NCBI GenBank assembly: GCA_903896925.1
Contig: CAITZM010000116.1
Span: 1 to 64,000 of the forward strand
Direction: 5' to 3'
Length of the DNA: 64,000 bases
Origin: an uncultured Lentisphaerota bacterium
GTDB taxonomy: Bacteria > Verrucomicrobiota > Kiritimatiellia > CAIQIC01
The position numbers and the translations under genes are program-made. Below the pieces are notes generated by a model. It searched no databases, was not told the origin of the DNA, and worked only from the letters and a program-made list of their open reading frames with translations. This document shows, piece by piece, positions 49,324 to 59,273 of the stretch. Each line of letters opens with the position of its first letter. Positions within the stretch are counted from its first letter, which is position 1.

Positions 49324-50067
49324 ATGAAAAACAACATGTGCATTGCCAGCCTCCTCGCCCTCGCCATCGTCGCGCAACTCGCCACCGCCGTGGTCCAAGC
49401 GCAGGACGTGGAGCCGGGCTTCAAGAGCCTGTTCAACGGCCAGGACCTCTCCGGGTGGGCCGGCCGCTCCAACCATTGGTCCGTGCAGGAAGGGGCCATC
49501 ACCGGCATCACCACCACGGAAAATCCTGCGAAGGGGAACAACTTCCTCATTGCCCGCGACGGCGCGAAGGACCTGGTCGTGGACAATTTTGAGTTGCGCC
49601 TGTCCTATCGCTTCAGCAGCGTCTGGGGCAACTCCGGCATCCAGTACCGCAGCGCGGCCTTCGACAACTACGTCGTGCGCGGCTATCAGGCCGACATGGA
49701 AGCCGGCCCGACCCACAGCGGCATCCTGTATGAAGAAGGCGGGCGCGGCATCCTCGCCAAGCGCGGCGAGAAGGTCATCATCCGCGAGAATGCCGACAAG
49801 CCCGGCAAGCACAAGGTGGAGGTGGTGGGCAGCGTCGGGGACACCAAGGCCATCCAGGCCGGCATCAAGGCCGGTGACTGGAACGACTACGTCGTGATCG
49901 TCCAGGGGAACCATCTCCAGCATTTCATCAACGGCAAGCAGACGGTGGACGTGATCGACGAGCAGGCCAGCAAGGCGGCCAAGTCCGGCGTCCTCGCGCT
50001 GCAGATCCACGCCGGCCAGCCGATGAAGATCCAGTTCAAGAACATCCGGATCAAACAGCTGCCCTGA
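49324..50067 (+). CDS. DUF1080 / 3-keto-disaccharide hydrolase-like secreted protein
   Basis: GFKSLFNGQDLSGWAGRSNHWSVQEGAITG; WGNSGIQYRS; YQADMEAG; GVLALQIHAGQPMKIQFKNIRIK. Confidence 0.92.
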   Translation: MKNNMCIASLLALAIVAQLATAVVQAQDVEPGFKSLFNGQDLSGWAGRSNHWSVQEGAITGITTTENPAKGNNFLIARDGAKDLVVDNFELRLSYRFSSVWGNSGIQYRSAAFDNYVVRGYQADMEAGPTHSGILYEEGGRGILAKRGEKVIIRENADKPGKHKVEVVGSVGDTKAIQAGIKAGDWNDYVVIVQGNHLQHFINGKQTVDVIDEQASKAAKSGVLALQIHAGQPMKIQFKNIRIKQLP

Positions 50068-50083
50068 GCAGAGGAAGAACGCC

Positions 50084-50164
50084 AACCGCCAAGACCGGAG
50101 AGGCAGCAACCATGCCCTCAGGTTTCACTTCTCTCCCCTTGGCGACCTTGGCGTCTTGGCGGTT
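50084..50164. repeat. Compact inverted-repeat element (aaccgccaag...cttggcggtt)
   Basis: aaccgccaagac ... ccttggcgaccttggcgtcttggcggtt. Confidence 0.75.
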
Positions 50165-50261
50165 CAGTCTTTCGGTACGCGAGCGTGGTCCGCTGTTCTC
50201 CAGTTTATTGGGCCTGATCATCCGGGCCGTCCCCGCAACAACCGCAACGGAAAAGCGATTA

Positions 50262-50730
50262 CCGCCAAGGCGCCAAGCACGCCAAGGCCGGAGGAGCGGC
50301 AACCGAGGCGGATTGAATGAGGAAAGCAGGAAGGCAGGAAAAGAATGCAACCCTCTCCGTTCCCACTTTCCTCATTTCCTCATGGAAAAGCCGTGAAAAC
50401 CTGCGTAATCCGTGAAATCTGTGGATGAGTACCTTCTCCTTTGCGTCTTCCCAGTCCTGAGTCTTGCCTGCCCTGAGCTTTGTCGAAGGGCCTGCCCTGA
50501 GCTTTGTCGAAGGGCCTGCCCTACGCTTATCGAAGGGCACTGATCTTCGCACTACTGCTCCTTTGCGCCTTCTGCCTACCTTCGCGCCTTTGCGTTATTC
50601 TGCCGCTGCGCCTTCCCTGCCCTGAGCTTCGTCGAAGGGTGCTTATCTTCCGCGTTACTCCGCCCCTGCGCCTTCTGCTTGGCTTTGCGTCCCTCCCAAG
50701 GGAAGGGCTTTCAACTTTGCGTTAAAAAGA
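50262..50730. repeat. Composite repeat island incl. tandem 24-bp CCTGCCCTGAGCTTTGTCGAAGGG
   Basis: Tandem copies 50467-50490, 50491-50514, 50515-50536 (variant); reverse-oriented aacgcaaag module at 50690-50725. Confidence 0.88.
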
Positions 50731-50797
50731 GAAGGTCAGCACCGCTTGAACGTTTGTCAGGGAACCGAAACGAGGGAGAGCGCCGGGACCATCGGCA

Positions 50798-51208
50798 TCA
50801 AACGCCGTATTTCTTGCGGAGATACTCGTAGGCGCAGTTGATATCCTTCATCTCCTGCTCCGCCACCACCCGCAATTTGGGGCCGAGATGCTGGACCTGG
50901 TCGGGATGGTATTGCCGCGAAAGTTCCCGCCAGCGCCGCTTGATGTCGGCCGGCGTGATCCGGCCGGACAGGCCGAGGATCTTCTTGGCCTTCTCTTCCA
51001 AGGAAGCGGCCGAAGTATCCAGCGACGGGGCGCGGTACTGCTCCTGGCGCATGCGCGCACTGCGTCCGCCGGCGCCGCCCACCATGCGGCCCAGTTTGCG
51101 GGCCAACCCGCCCATCCCGCGCTTCACCATGAAGGAAGGAAGGATCAGCAGCAGCACGGCCAGCAGCAGCAGCACGGCCGGCACCGAAACAAGGGCTATT
51201 GAAATCAT
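50798..51208 (-). CDS. Membrane-anchored J-domain (DnaJ-like) protein
   Basis: N-term TM; KILGLSGRITPADIKRRWRELSRQYHPDQVQHLGPKLRVVAEQEMKDINCAYEYLRKKYG with HPD. Confidence 0.85.
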   Translation of the reverse strand: MISIALVSVPAVLLLLAVLLLILPSFMVKRGMGGLARKLGRMVGGAGGRSARMRQEQYRAPSLDTSAASLEEKAKKILGLSGRITPADIKRRWRELSRQYHPDQVQHLGPKLRVVAEQEMKDINCAYEYLRKKYGV

Positions 51209-51455
51209 AGTTCGCTACGTTTTGTCGCCGGCGATGATGCTCAGCCGCCGCCGGAACGTCAAGGCTGTGCTGGCAAGGAAACGGCCGCCTTTCTCTTGCG
51301 GAACGGCGCAGGGCTTGACTTCGCCCCTCAGATCGCGAGAATCCGCGCGCCTTTCCGACGGCAACACGGCGCACGGCGCCGCGTGACGGCGGACGTGCGC
51401 AGAAAAAATGATGTGGCGCGGCAACCGGGCTGCGTCCGGAGGCGGGAGCACCACG

Positions 51456-52025
51456 ATGGAGAATACGGACATGACGGATAAATACGCCAACCCTGCGCCG
51501 CTCGGGCTGATGGGTTTCGGAATGACGACCGTGCTGCTGAACATCCACAACGCCGGATTCTTCCCGGTCAGCGCGATGATCCTGGCGATGGGCTTTTTTT
51601 ACGGCGGCATCGCCCAGATCATCGCCGGCATCCTCGAGTTCAAGAAGGGCAACACATTCGGCATGACCGCGTTCATCTCCTACGGGTCGTTCTGGCTGAC
51701 GCTCGTCGGCCTGCTGGTGCTGCCCAAGCTCGGCTGGGCCGAGAAGACCCCCGAGGCCTTCATGGGCTGGTACCTGTTCATGTGGGGCGTCTTCACGTTC
51801 TTCATGTGGATCGGCACGCTGAAGGGCAACAAGGCCCTGCAGTTCGTGTTCCTCTCGCTGACGGTCCTCTTCGCCCTGCTCGCCTGCCGCGACTGGTTCG
51901 AGTCCGCGCTCATCGGCAAGATCGCCGGCTGGGAAGGCCTCGTCTGCGGCGCCAGCGCGATCTACCTGGCCATGGCCGAAGTGCTCAACGAGAAGTACCA
52001 GCGGATCGTGCTGCCGATCGGCTGA
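51456..52025 (+). CDS. satP: Acetate uptake transporter (GPR1/FUN34/YaaH family)
   Basis: [57 protein letters not shown]. Confidence 0.92.
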   Translation: MENTDMTDKYANPAPLGLMGFGMTTVLLNIHNAGFFPVSAMILAMGFFYGGIAQIIAGILEFKKGNTFGMTAFISYGSFWLTLVGLLVLPKLGWAEKTPEAFMGWYLFMWGVFTFFMWIGTLKGNKALQFVFLSLTVLFALLACRDWFESALIGKIAGWEGLVCGASAIYLAMAEVLNEKYQRIVLPIG

Positions 52026-52052
52026 GCCGCGCCGAAACTGCTTGTGTTTCTT

Positions 52053-52193
52053 GGCGGCACGCGTCCCGCGTGCCGGTGCCGGCGGCGTCCCCGTTTCGCC
52101 CAAGCGCTTCACGGGACAGGCCCCCCGCCGAGCGGGTTGGGTTGTGCCGGGCGTGACGCCCGGCTCACCGGCAGGCGGGCCGCCTGCCGCCAC
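52053..52193. repeat. Palindrome-rich dispersed element, copy 1
   Basis: ggcacgcgtcccgcgtgcc ... ccgggcgtgacgcccggctcaccggcaggcgggccgcctgccgccac. Confidence 0.85.
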
Positions 52194-52329
52194 AAGGTTC
52201 TGGCTGGGGTGTCAGCCGCGCTATGCCTCCCTGCCCTTGCGGTGGCGAGCACAACTGAACCGCACCGTCGCGCGGTCGCCGCAAGTTCCTGTTTGACTCT
52301 GCGGCGCGGAAGCACTAAAGCCAGCACCC

Positions 52330-53448
52330 ATGAAAACCACCGCGCTCCAGTTCTGCCTCGCCCTGCTCGGACTGTCCTGCCTCGCTCCGGCCGCCGAGGC
52401 CCCTGCGCGCCGCGTGCGCCCGCCGGCAATCGTTTCTCCGGACATCCAGGCCGATCGCCACGTGACCTTCCGACTACAGGCGCCCAAGGCCACCGAGGTG
52501 CTCGTCAATGGCCAGTGGACCGACGGGCGCGCCCCGATGACCAAGGGCAGCAACGGGGTATGGAGCGTCACCATGGGCCCCATCGAGCCCGGCGTGTGGG
52601 AATACAGCTTCCAGGTGGACGGGCTCGCGATGATCGATCCGGGCAATCCCGCGCTCAAGCCGATGCGCGCGCCGCGCACGAGCATCCTACACCTGCCGGG
52701 ACAGCCGCCGCTGATCCACGATTTTCAGGACGTGCCGCACGGCGTCGTCCACCAATACACCTATCGCTCCCAAGCGCTGGGCCGCCTGCGCGAACTGGTC
52801 GTCTATACCCCGCCGGGTTACGACAAGCAGCCGGACGCGCGCTTCCCCACCCTCTATCTCCAGCACGGGTCCGGCGACAACCAGGCCACCTGGGTCGCGC
52901 ACGGCAAGGCGCATTGGATCCTCGACAACCTCCTCGCCCAGGGCCGCGCCAAGGCGATGGTGGTGGTGATGATGGATGGCCACGCGGCGACCGGCGGCGG
53001 CGCGGGCGGCCCGACATCGAACACGGCCCTGTTTGAACGCGACCTGCTGGAGGACGTGCTGCCGTTCGTCGAGGCGAACTACCGCGTGAAGACCGACGCC
53101 GCCAACCGCGCCATCGCCGGTCTGAGCATGGGCGGCGGACAGGCGCTCGCCATCGGCCTGCAGCATCCGGACCGGTTTGCCTGGATCGGCGGCTTCAGCT
53201 CCGGCCTCCCGGACCAGGATTCCCTCACGGGACTGCTGTCCCAACCGGAGGCCGCCAACGAGAAGCTCAAGCTGCTCTGGATCGCCTGCGGCAAGGACGA
53301 TTTCCTGCTCAAGCGCAACCTAGATTTCATTGCCTTGCTCACGGAGAAGCACATCCGCCACACCTGGCGTCCGTCCGAGGGCGCCCATAGCTGGCCCGTC
53401 TGGCGCGGTTATCTGGCCGAGTTCGTGCCGCTGCTTTTCCAGCCATAG
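52330..53448 (+). CDS. Secreted esterase with N-terminal Ig/CBM48-like domain
   Basis: Signal peptide; HVTFRLQAPKATEVLVNGQW; RELVVYTPPGYDKQPDARFPTLYLQHGSGDNQATW; AIAGLSMGGGQALAIGL. Confidence 0.9.
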   Translation: MKTTALQFCLALLGLSCLAPAAEAPARRVRPPAIVSPDIQADRHVTFRLQAPKATEVLVNGQWTDGRAPMTKGSNGVWSVTMGPIEPGVWEYSFQVDGLAMIDPGNPALKPMRAPRTSILHLPGQPPLIHDFQDVPHGVVHQYTYRSQALGRLRELVVYTPPGYDKQPDARFPTLYLQHGSGDNQATWVAHGKAHWILDNLLAQGRAKAMVVVMMDGHAATGGGAGGPTSNTALFERDLLEDVLPFVEANYRVKTDAANRAIAGLSMGGGQALAIGLQHPDRFAWIGGFSSGLPDQDSLTGLLSQPEAANEKLKLLWIACGKDDFLLKRNLDFIALLTEKHIRHTWRPSEGAHSWPVWRGYLAEFVPLLFQP

Positions 53449-53455
53449 GTCGCCG

Positions 53456-53553
53456 TAGACCTCACGTTCCGCGGGAGCAAAGGTGGCAGGTCGAAACCGG
53501 AGCTTCACGCGGACTTGTCCGCCTCAGGCGGAGCGTGAAGCCTACGGGACGGA
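53456..53553. repeat. Paired REP-like palindromes
   Basis: gtagacctcacgttccgcggga ... cttcacgcgg[acttgtccgcctcagg]cggagcgtgaagcctac. Confidence 0.7.
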
Positions 53554-53627
53554 CTGGAGCGGCAGGTATCGTCGCCCATGATTTTTGTTGGAGAAAATGA
53601 AACGCTCATAAAACAGGAGTCCTGATC

Positions 53628-54608
53628 ATGCATCCAACCAACGCCCGCTCGCGCCGTGAGTTCCTGCAAACGACCGCCGGCCTCGTTCTCGCGGCAGGTT
53701 TCACCGGCGCATGCAGCAGCGTGCCGCGCGCCGCAGCGGAGCCGAAGCACTGGATGGTCGCCTGCCGCGATGCGCACCTCAAGGCGACCGGCCAGCCCGA
53801 CTGCTGGGCTGCGTTGAAGTACCTCGGCATCACGGGCGTGGAGGTGGATGTCACCCCCGAGATATTGTGCCCCGCACTCTTCCATCCGGCCAAGCAGTAC
53901 AGCCTCGCCACGCCCGCAGGGATCGACGCCCTGGCCGGCGAACTCGCGGCCCGCGGCGTCACCATCACGGCGTTCTGCATGCACAACCGCTTCGACGACC
54001 GGCTCGAGGAAGAGATCGCCTGGATGCGCCGGCTCGTCCCGGTGGCGCAGGCCCTGAACGTCAAGGTCATCCGCATCGATGTGGCGCCCCACAAGACCCC
54101 GGTGGACCAGTTCCTCCCGGTCGCCATCAAGGCCTGCAAGGCAGTATGCGCCATCGGCGAAGGCCGGCCGGTCCGCTACGGCATCGAGAACCACAGCCGG
54201 TTCACCAACGACCCCGCCGTGCTCGACCAGCTCTTCGCAGCGGTGGGTTCCCCGCAGTTGGGACTCACGCTCGACGCCCTGAACTTCTACTGGTACGGCT
54301 GGCCGCTGGAGGAGTTGTACGGGATGTACGAGAAGTTCGCGCCACGCGTCGTCCACACGCATTGCAAGAGCATAGGCTACCCGCCGGACCGGCGGAACGT
54401 CCGCCGTCCGATGGGCTGGGAGTACGCCAAGTATGCTGCGCCGATCTACGCGGGCGACATCGACTACAAACGCGTCGTAGCGATCCTGCGCAAGGCCAAT
54501 TATCAGGGTGACCTCTGCCTCGAGAATGAATGCCTCAAGCATTTCCCGCCGGCGGACCAGCCGGGCGTGCTGCGCAAAGAGATCGAGCTGCTCAAGAGCC
54601 TGGCCTGA
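53628..54608 (+). CDS. Exported sugar phosphate isomerase/epimerase
   Basis: TAT-like SRREFLQTTAGLVLAAGF; GVEVDVTPEILC; YGIENHSRFTNDP; GDLCLENECLKHF. Confidence 0.85.
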   Translation: MHPTNARSRREFLQTTAGLVLAAGFTGACSSVPRAAAEPKHWMVACRDAHLKATGQPDCWAALKYLGITGVEVDVTPEILCPALFHPAKQYSLATPAGIDALAGELAARGVTITAFCMHNRFDDRLEEEIAWMRRLVPVAQALNVKVIRIDVAPHKTPVDQFLPVAIKACKAVCAIGEGRPVRYGIENHSRFTNDPAVLDQLFAAVGSPQLGLTLDALNFYWYGWPLEELYGMYEKFAPRVVHTHCKSIGYPPDRRNVRRPMGWEYAKYAAPIYAGDIDYKRVVAILRKANYQGDLCLENECLKHFPPADQPGVLRKEIELLKSLA

Positions 54609-54620
54609 GCGGCGGCAGGT

Positions 54621-54696
54621 AGTAGGCCTCACGCTCCGCGTGAGGCAAAGGTAGCGATGCCACAACCAGATCTTCACGCGGAGCGTGAAGACTACT
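54621..54696. repeat. Paired REP-like palindromes overlapping the 3' end of the next gene
   Basis: agtaggcctcacgctccgcgtgaggc ... cttcacgcggagcgtgaagactact. Confidence 0.8.
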
Positions 54697-55780
54697 TGGC
54701 CGCGGGCGGCGGAATGGCGAGCTCCGCTTCCGGCACCAGCTCCACCTTGACCTCCGCGCCCTTGAGATACTTGTCGAAGAAGGTCTCGATCAGTTTGACG
54801 GCGGCGGGTTTGCCGAACGCGGGGCCGCCGTGGCCGGAGCCGGGCAGGGTCTGCAGGAACACCTCCACGCCTTTTCCCTTGAGTGCCGCGACCAGTTCCA
54901 CGCTCTGCGCGTAGGGCACGAGCGCGTCGTAGGTGCCGTGCAGGATCAGGATCGGCGCGTTGTCCTTGCTGACATAATGCACTGGACTGACCGCCGCGCC
55001 CTTCTGCTGGTCCGAGCCCAGGCTGACGCCGATCAGGCCGGAATAGGGATCGGCGGGCGTGTTGAACTTGAAGATGTTCTTCACGTTCTTGTCGTCCGCC
55101 GCCTGCTGCATGACGGTGTTGAAATCCGCCGGTCCGAAGAAGTCGCACACGGCCTGCACCCGGTCCGACTGTTCCTCGTTCCCGCCGACGGGCGCAAACG
55201 CATGCTTGCCGCCGGACGTGCCCAGGAGCGCAACCAGATGTCCGCCCGCCGAGGAGCCCCAGACGCCGAAATGGTCCGCATCCAAATTGTATTTCTTGCT
55301 GTTGGCCCGCAGCCAGCGCAGCGCGGCCTGGCAGTCCTGGATCTGCGCCGGGAAGAGCGCCTTCTGGCTGAAGCGGTATTCCACGCTCGCCACCGCATAG
55401 CCCATGGCCAGCATCCCCAGCGCGGGGCAGCCCGTCTTGTTCCCGCCCCGCCAGCCGCCGCCATGGATCCAGATCACCAGCGGCAGCGGTTTCGCGCCGG
55501 GCTGCTCGGGCAGATAGAGGTCCAGCCGCTGGGCCTCGTCGCCGCCGGACACGTACTGCAGATCCTTCTCCACACGGAAGCCCTTGGGCAGATGGGCCGC
55601 TTGCGCCGCCGGCTTGGCGGCGCCCACATGCGGCGCACCGGGCTTCGCGCCAACGGCTTCCGCCCCCTGCACCGTCCAGCAGACCGTGGCAGCCAACAAC
55701 CCCGACACCATCAACAACTCAAACCTGCCACGGGCGATCCGGGGCAACGCTCGCTCGCGGGCGTAAAGCTTCATGCTCAT
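54692..55780 (-). CDS. Alpha/beta hydrolase (BD-FAE-like acetyl esterase), exported
   Basis: DLYLPEQPGAKPLPLVIWIHGGGWRGGNKTG; DHFGVWGSSAGGHLVALLGTSGG; APILILHGTYDALVPYAQS; LPGSGHGGPAF. Confidence 0.92.
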   Translation of the reverse strand: MSMKLYARERALPRIARGRFELLMVSGLLAATVCWTVQGAEAVGAKPGAPHVGAAKPAAQAAHLPKGFRVEKDLQYVSGGDEAQRLDLYLPEQPGAKPLPLVIWIHGGGWRGGNKTGCPALGMLAMGYAVASVEYRFSQKALFPAQIQDCQAALRWLRANSKKYNLDADHFGVWGSSAGGHLVALLGTSGGKHAFAPVGGNEEQSDRVQAVCDFFGPADFNTVMQQAADDKNVKNIFKFNTPADPYSGLIGVSLGSDQQKGAAVSPVHYVSKDNAPILILHGTYDALVPYAQSVELVAALKGKGVEVFLQTLPGSGHGGPAFGKPAAVKLIETFFDKYLKGAEVKVELVPEAELAIPPPAAK

Positions 55781-55827
55781 ATTTTCTCTTTTATTGGAGG
55801 CCCCTGAAAAACTCCGAAGCAGCCAAC

Positions 55828-55900
55828 GTGGCACGGGCAACTTGCCCGTGCCACATGGGCGGGACGCCAAGCCACGAGGTTATGGCAACAGCCTCGTGGC
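55828..55900. repeat. Two strong hairpins upstream of hydrolase
   Basis: gtggcacgggcaa-c-ttgcccgtgccac; gccacgagg...cctcgtggc. Confidence 0.7.
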
Positions 55901-55920
55901 ATGCTACGTAAGAACAGGGC

Positions 55921-58176
55921 TCAAAACCCTTGGTAGGCTTCCGTCTTCTGCCCGGCGGCCGGCGGCGGCACGCTGCGGGGCGCCGCCCCGACGCCGGGCA
56001 ACACCAGCACTTTGAATTCGCCGCGGCTGTAATTCTGGGCGCTGGAGGTGAAGGTCCAGTCACGCGTCTTGCCTTCCGAGTTGCCCAGCCCCACATCGTT
56101 GCCCCGGCCCGCGCCAAAGCGGTTGAAGCAGATGATCGAGTGCTTCTCTTTCCAGTTGTGGACCTGCATCGAGCCGTAGCCCGCCCCGCCCTTCGCATCC
56201 ACGCCGTCGCCGAAGTCATAGAGCCCATCCTCAGCGCCAGGCACCTTGGCCGTATTTTGCGGGCCATAGTTGCTGGGCCAGAACTCGATGTTGCAACCGT
56301 CGGCGAAATCGCCGGGCTGCACACCCTTGGCGTTCGTCTTGACCACGACGCCGCTGATATTCTGCTGGAACTTGGCCCCGCTAGCCACGCACGGCACGCC
56401 GATCTTGGTGAGGTCATCGGCGAACGGATCCATGGCGACGAACGCGTAGGACTCCTGGCCGGCCTGATCCTGCAGCGCGAGGAAATAGGCCACCTTCTTG
56501 AATGGGCCCTTGACCTGCGCGGAGCGGTCCTCGTCATAGACAAAGCGCGTGTTGCCGTCGGTCATTTTGCCCGCGAGGGGATCAAAGCTGTACACCTCCG
56601 TGTACGCCTTCGCCTCTTCCGGAAGACACCGGGCAAACGCCGCGTACTTGGGCATCTCGCCGAAGCGGAACGGCGAGGCCGGCAACCCTTCGCCATTGAA
56701 CAGGTTGACGCCCACCGGATTGTTGGCCCAGGCATAATGCACCACCACCGCCTGCTTGACCTTGGGCGAACTGATCACCACGGTGTCCGTACCCTCGATG
56801 ACCGCGTCGGCCGCCACGGTGTTGCCATCGAGCCCCGTCAGCGCAAAGCCGATCAGGCTGCCGCCGCCCTTGACCGTGAGCGGCGCGCCGCCGTTGTCGA
56901 AGCGCACCGTCGCTTTGTCACCGCTAAACTGGCAGGACTCCGCCACCGGACCGCTCCAGGCAAAGCCCTTCAGGCCATAGGTTTTGTGCAGGGCCACGCG
57001 GGCCAGCCGGTCGCCCACCGCCTGCTTGTTCTTGGGATGGATGTCGTTGTCCTCGCCGACGTCGATAGTGATCGCCATGCCCGTGTTGGGCACTTCCTTG
57101 GCCGTCTTGGCGAACGACTCGCGGATCAGCGGCCAGCCGCCGTCTTCCACGGGGCTCTTCTGCGGCGCCATGAAGTTGGGCAACTGCACCATGTAGAAGG
57201 CCAGATCGATACCCCACAGCGTGCGCCAGTTGACGATCAGGCGCTCCATCTGCACCCGGTATTCCTTGCCGCGGCCGGAGTTACCTTCGCCCTGGTACCA
57301 GATGGCGCCCCGCATCGCAAACGGCACCAGCGGATTGATCATCGCGTTGAACAGGTTGGCGGGATAGTTCTGGTCCTTGCGCGGCTGACCTTGCAGGCGC
57401 GGCCGCGGCGCCTTCGTTTTCTTGTCGCCCTTGTTCCACTCAGCCAGGGCCTGTTTCTCGGCTTCGAACTGGAGCTTGGCCTTCTCGGGTGTATAGGTCT
57501 CGTCGCGCTTGTCCCAGTTCTTCTTCAACTCCTGCATGGCCGGGTCATCCTTCTGCACATCCCATGATGTCCACGCCTCGATGCAGGTGCCGCCCCAGGA
57601 GGAGTTGATCAGTCCGATCGGCACCTTCAAATCCTTGTGGAGCTTGCGGCCGAAGAAATAGCCCGAGGCGGTGAACGAGCCCACGTTGGTGGGCGCGCAG
57701 GCCTCCCAGCCACGCACCTTGCACTCCGTCTGCGGCTCGTTGGCCGTGGTCAGGTTGACGCTCAGCAGTCGGATCTGCGGGTAGTTGGCGGCGGCGATCT
57801 CCTCCGGCGCGTTGGTCACGCCGCTGACGGTCATGCCCATGTTCGACTGGCCCGAGCAGAGCCAGACCTCGCCGGCCAGGACGTTCTTGAGCACGATGAC
57901 GTTGTTGCCCTTGATCGTGACCGTGAGCGGGCCGCCCGCGGCCGGGGTTTTGAGCTTCAGGCGCCAGGTCCCGTCGGCCTCCGCCGTGCACGCGGCCTTC
58001 GCGCCCCATGAACCGGTGACGGAGATCTTCTCGCCGGGGCTCGCCCAGCCCCAGAAGGTGGCGGAGGTCTCCCGCTGCAAGACCATATTGTCGCTGAACA
58101 GCCCCGGGAGCCGGACATCGGCCCGCACGGAGCCCAAGGTCAAAGCCAGGGCCAACAATCCCACGTATCTCTTCAT
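55921..58176 (-). CDS. Sialate O-acetylesterase-like protein
   Basis: VRLPGLFSDNMVLQRETSATFWGWASPGEKISVTGSWG; WLCSGQSNMGMTVSG; GAIWYQGEGNSGRGKEYRVQMERLI. Confidence 0.95.
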   Translation of the reverse strand: MKRYVGLLALALTLGSVRADVRLPGLFSDNMVLQRETSATFWGWASPGEKISVTGSWGAKAACTAEADGTWRLKLKTPAAGGPLTVTIKGNNVIVLKNVLAGEVWLCSGQSNMGMTVSGVTNAPEEIAAANYPQIRLLSVNLTTANEPQTECKVRGWEACAPTNVGSFTASGYFFGRKLHKDLKVPIGLINSSWGGTCIEAWTSWDVQKDDPAMQELKKNWDKRDETYTPEKAKLQFEAEKQALAEWNKGDKKTKAPRPRLQGQPRKDQNYPANLFNAMINPLVPFAMRGAIWYQGEGNSGRGKEYRVQMERLIVNWRTLWGIDLAFYMVQLPNFMAPQKSPVEDGGWPLIRESFAKTAKEVPNTGMAITIDVGEDNDIHPKNKQAVGDRLARVALHKTYGLKGFAWSGPVAESCQFSGDKATVRFDNGGAPLTVKGGGSLIGFALTGLDGNTVAADAVIEGTDTVVISSPKVKQAVVVHYAWANNPVGVNLFNGEGLPASPFRFGEMPKYAAFARCLPEEAKAYTEVYSFDPLAGKMTDGNTRFVYDEDRSAQVKGPFKKVAYFLALQDQAGQESYAFVAMDPFADDLTKIGVPCVASGAKFQQNISGVVVKTNAKGVQPGDFADGCNIEFWPSNYGPQNTAKVPGAEDGLYDFGDGVDAKGGAGYGSMQVHNWKEKHSIICFNRFGAGRGNDVGLGNSEGKTRDWTFTSSAQNYSRGEFKVLVLPGVGAAPRSVPPPAAGQKTEAYQGF

Positions 58177-58439
58177 CGGTTCGTCCTCTCGTATATGGTT
58201 CTGCCGGCCGTCGCGATTGCGGAAACGCCGCCTCCGCCTAAGGTCAGGCGCGCCCACCGCGAGCGCGCCCTGCTTACAACGCACGATGACCGGAAAAATA
58301 TGCAATCATTTTTGCGCCGGAGTTGCGATGGGTCAAGCGCTTTTCCGGCGATTTATTTTTGGGACAGAAGATGACGAAGTAAACAAAAGGAACTCATGAA
58401 AGCGGAACGGACCAAGTGCCGAGGCCGGCGAAAGAAGTA

Positions 58440-59235
58440 AACCAGCCACGGATGAACACGGATGCCACGGATGGCCGGAGCTGGGCAGAAGGAAAGCCGG
58501 AACAAATGAACAGGAGGCAACGAAGGGAACAAAGGGGGCCTCCAAAGACTCTAACCCTCTGTGCCCTCTCCGACCTCTGTGACCTCTGTGGTTAAATCTC
58601 TCCTTCGGCTGCGTGCGCCTTGAGGGGCCAGCGTTCTGACGAATGCGGCAACACAGACCTCCTTGGGATCTTTGCGCCCTTTTGCGGCAATGCTTTCCTG
58701 CCTCCGGCTGCGGACCGCCCTAATTCTTCTTCGAACTTTGCGACTTGCCAGCCTCAGGCTGGCCTTGGCGTCCCTCCGCAGCGAAGGGTTTTCAACTTGG
58801 CGATTCGGCTCTGCCTGCAGTTTCTCTGCTTTGGGTTGCTGTCCGTTTTCTGGCGGACGGCGCGGCGCGCCGTCCCTATCTTCCGAGTGTGACTCTTCTT
58901 TTCGTCTTCCCGCCCTGAGCCTGTCGAAGGGTGATGAACTTCGCGCCCCTCCCAAAGGAAGGGTTTGCAACTTTGCGTTAAAATCTGCTGCCGCCTGCTT
59001 TCCTTCCGTGCTGATCCGTGCCTGTCCGTGGCTTCTGCTCTTGGCCCTCTGTGACCTCATCCGACCTCTGCGACCTCGGTGGTAAAATCTTTCCGGCTGC
59101 TGCGTGCGCCTTGCGGGGGCCGCGTTCTGACGAACGCAGCTACAAAGACTTCCGTGGACTCTTTGAGACCTTTTGCGGCAAAGCTTTCCTGTCTCCGGCT
59201 GACCTCCCTGCCCTGAGCGAAGTCGAAGGGTGATT
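58440..59235. repeat. Composite repeat island
   Basis: ccacggatgaacacggatgccacgg; cctctgtgacctctgtggtta; ccctgagcctgtcgaaggg; cccaaaggaagggtttgcaactttgcgttaaa. Confidence 0.85.
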
Positions 59236-59273
59236 CCTCTGACTTCTGTTTCTTAGGCGAAGCCCGCGGGCGG

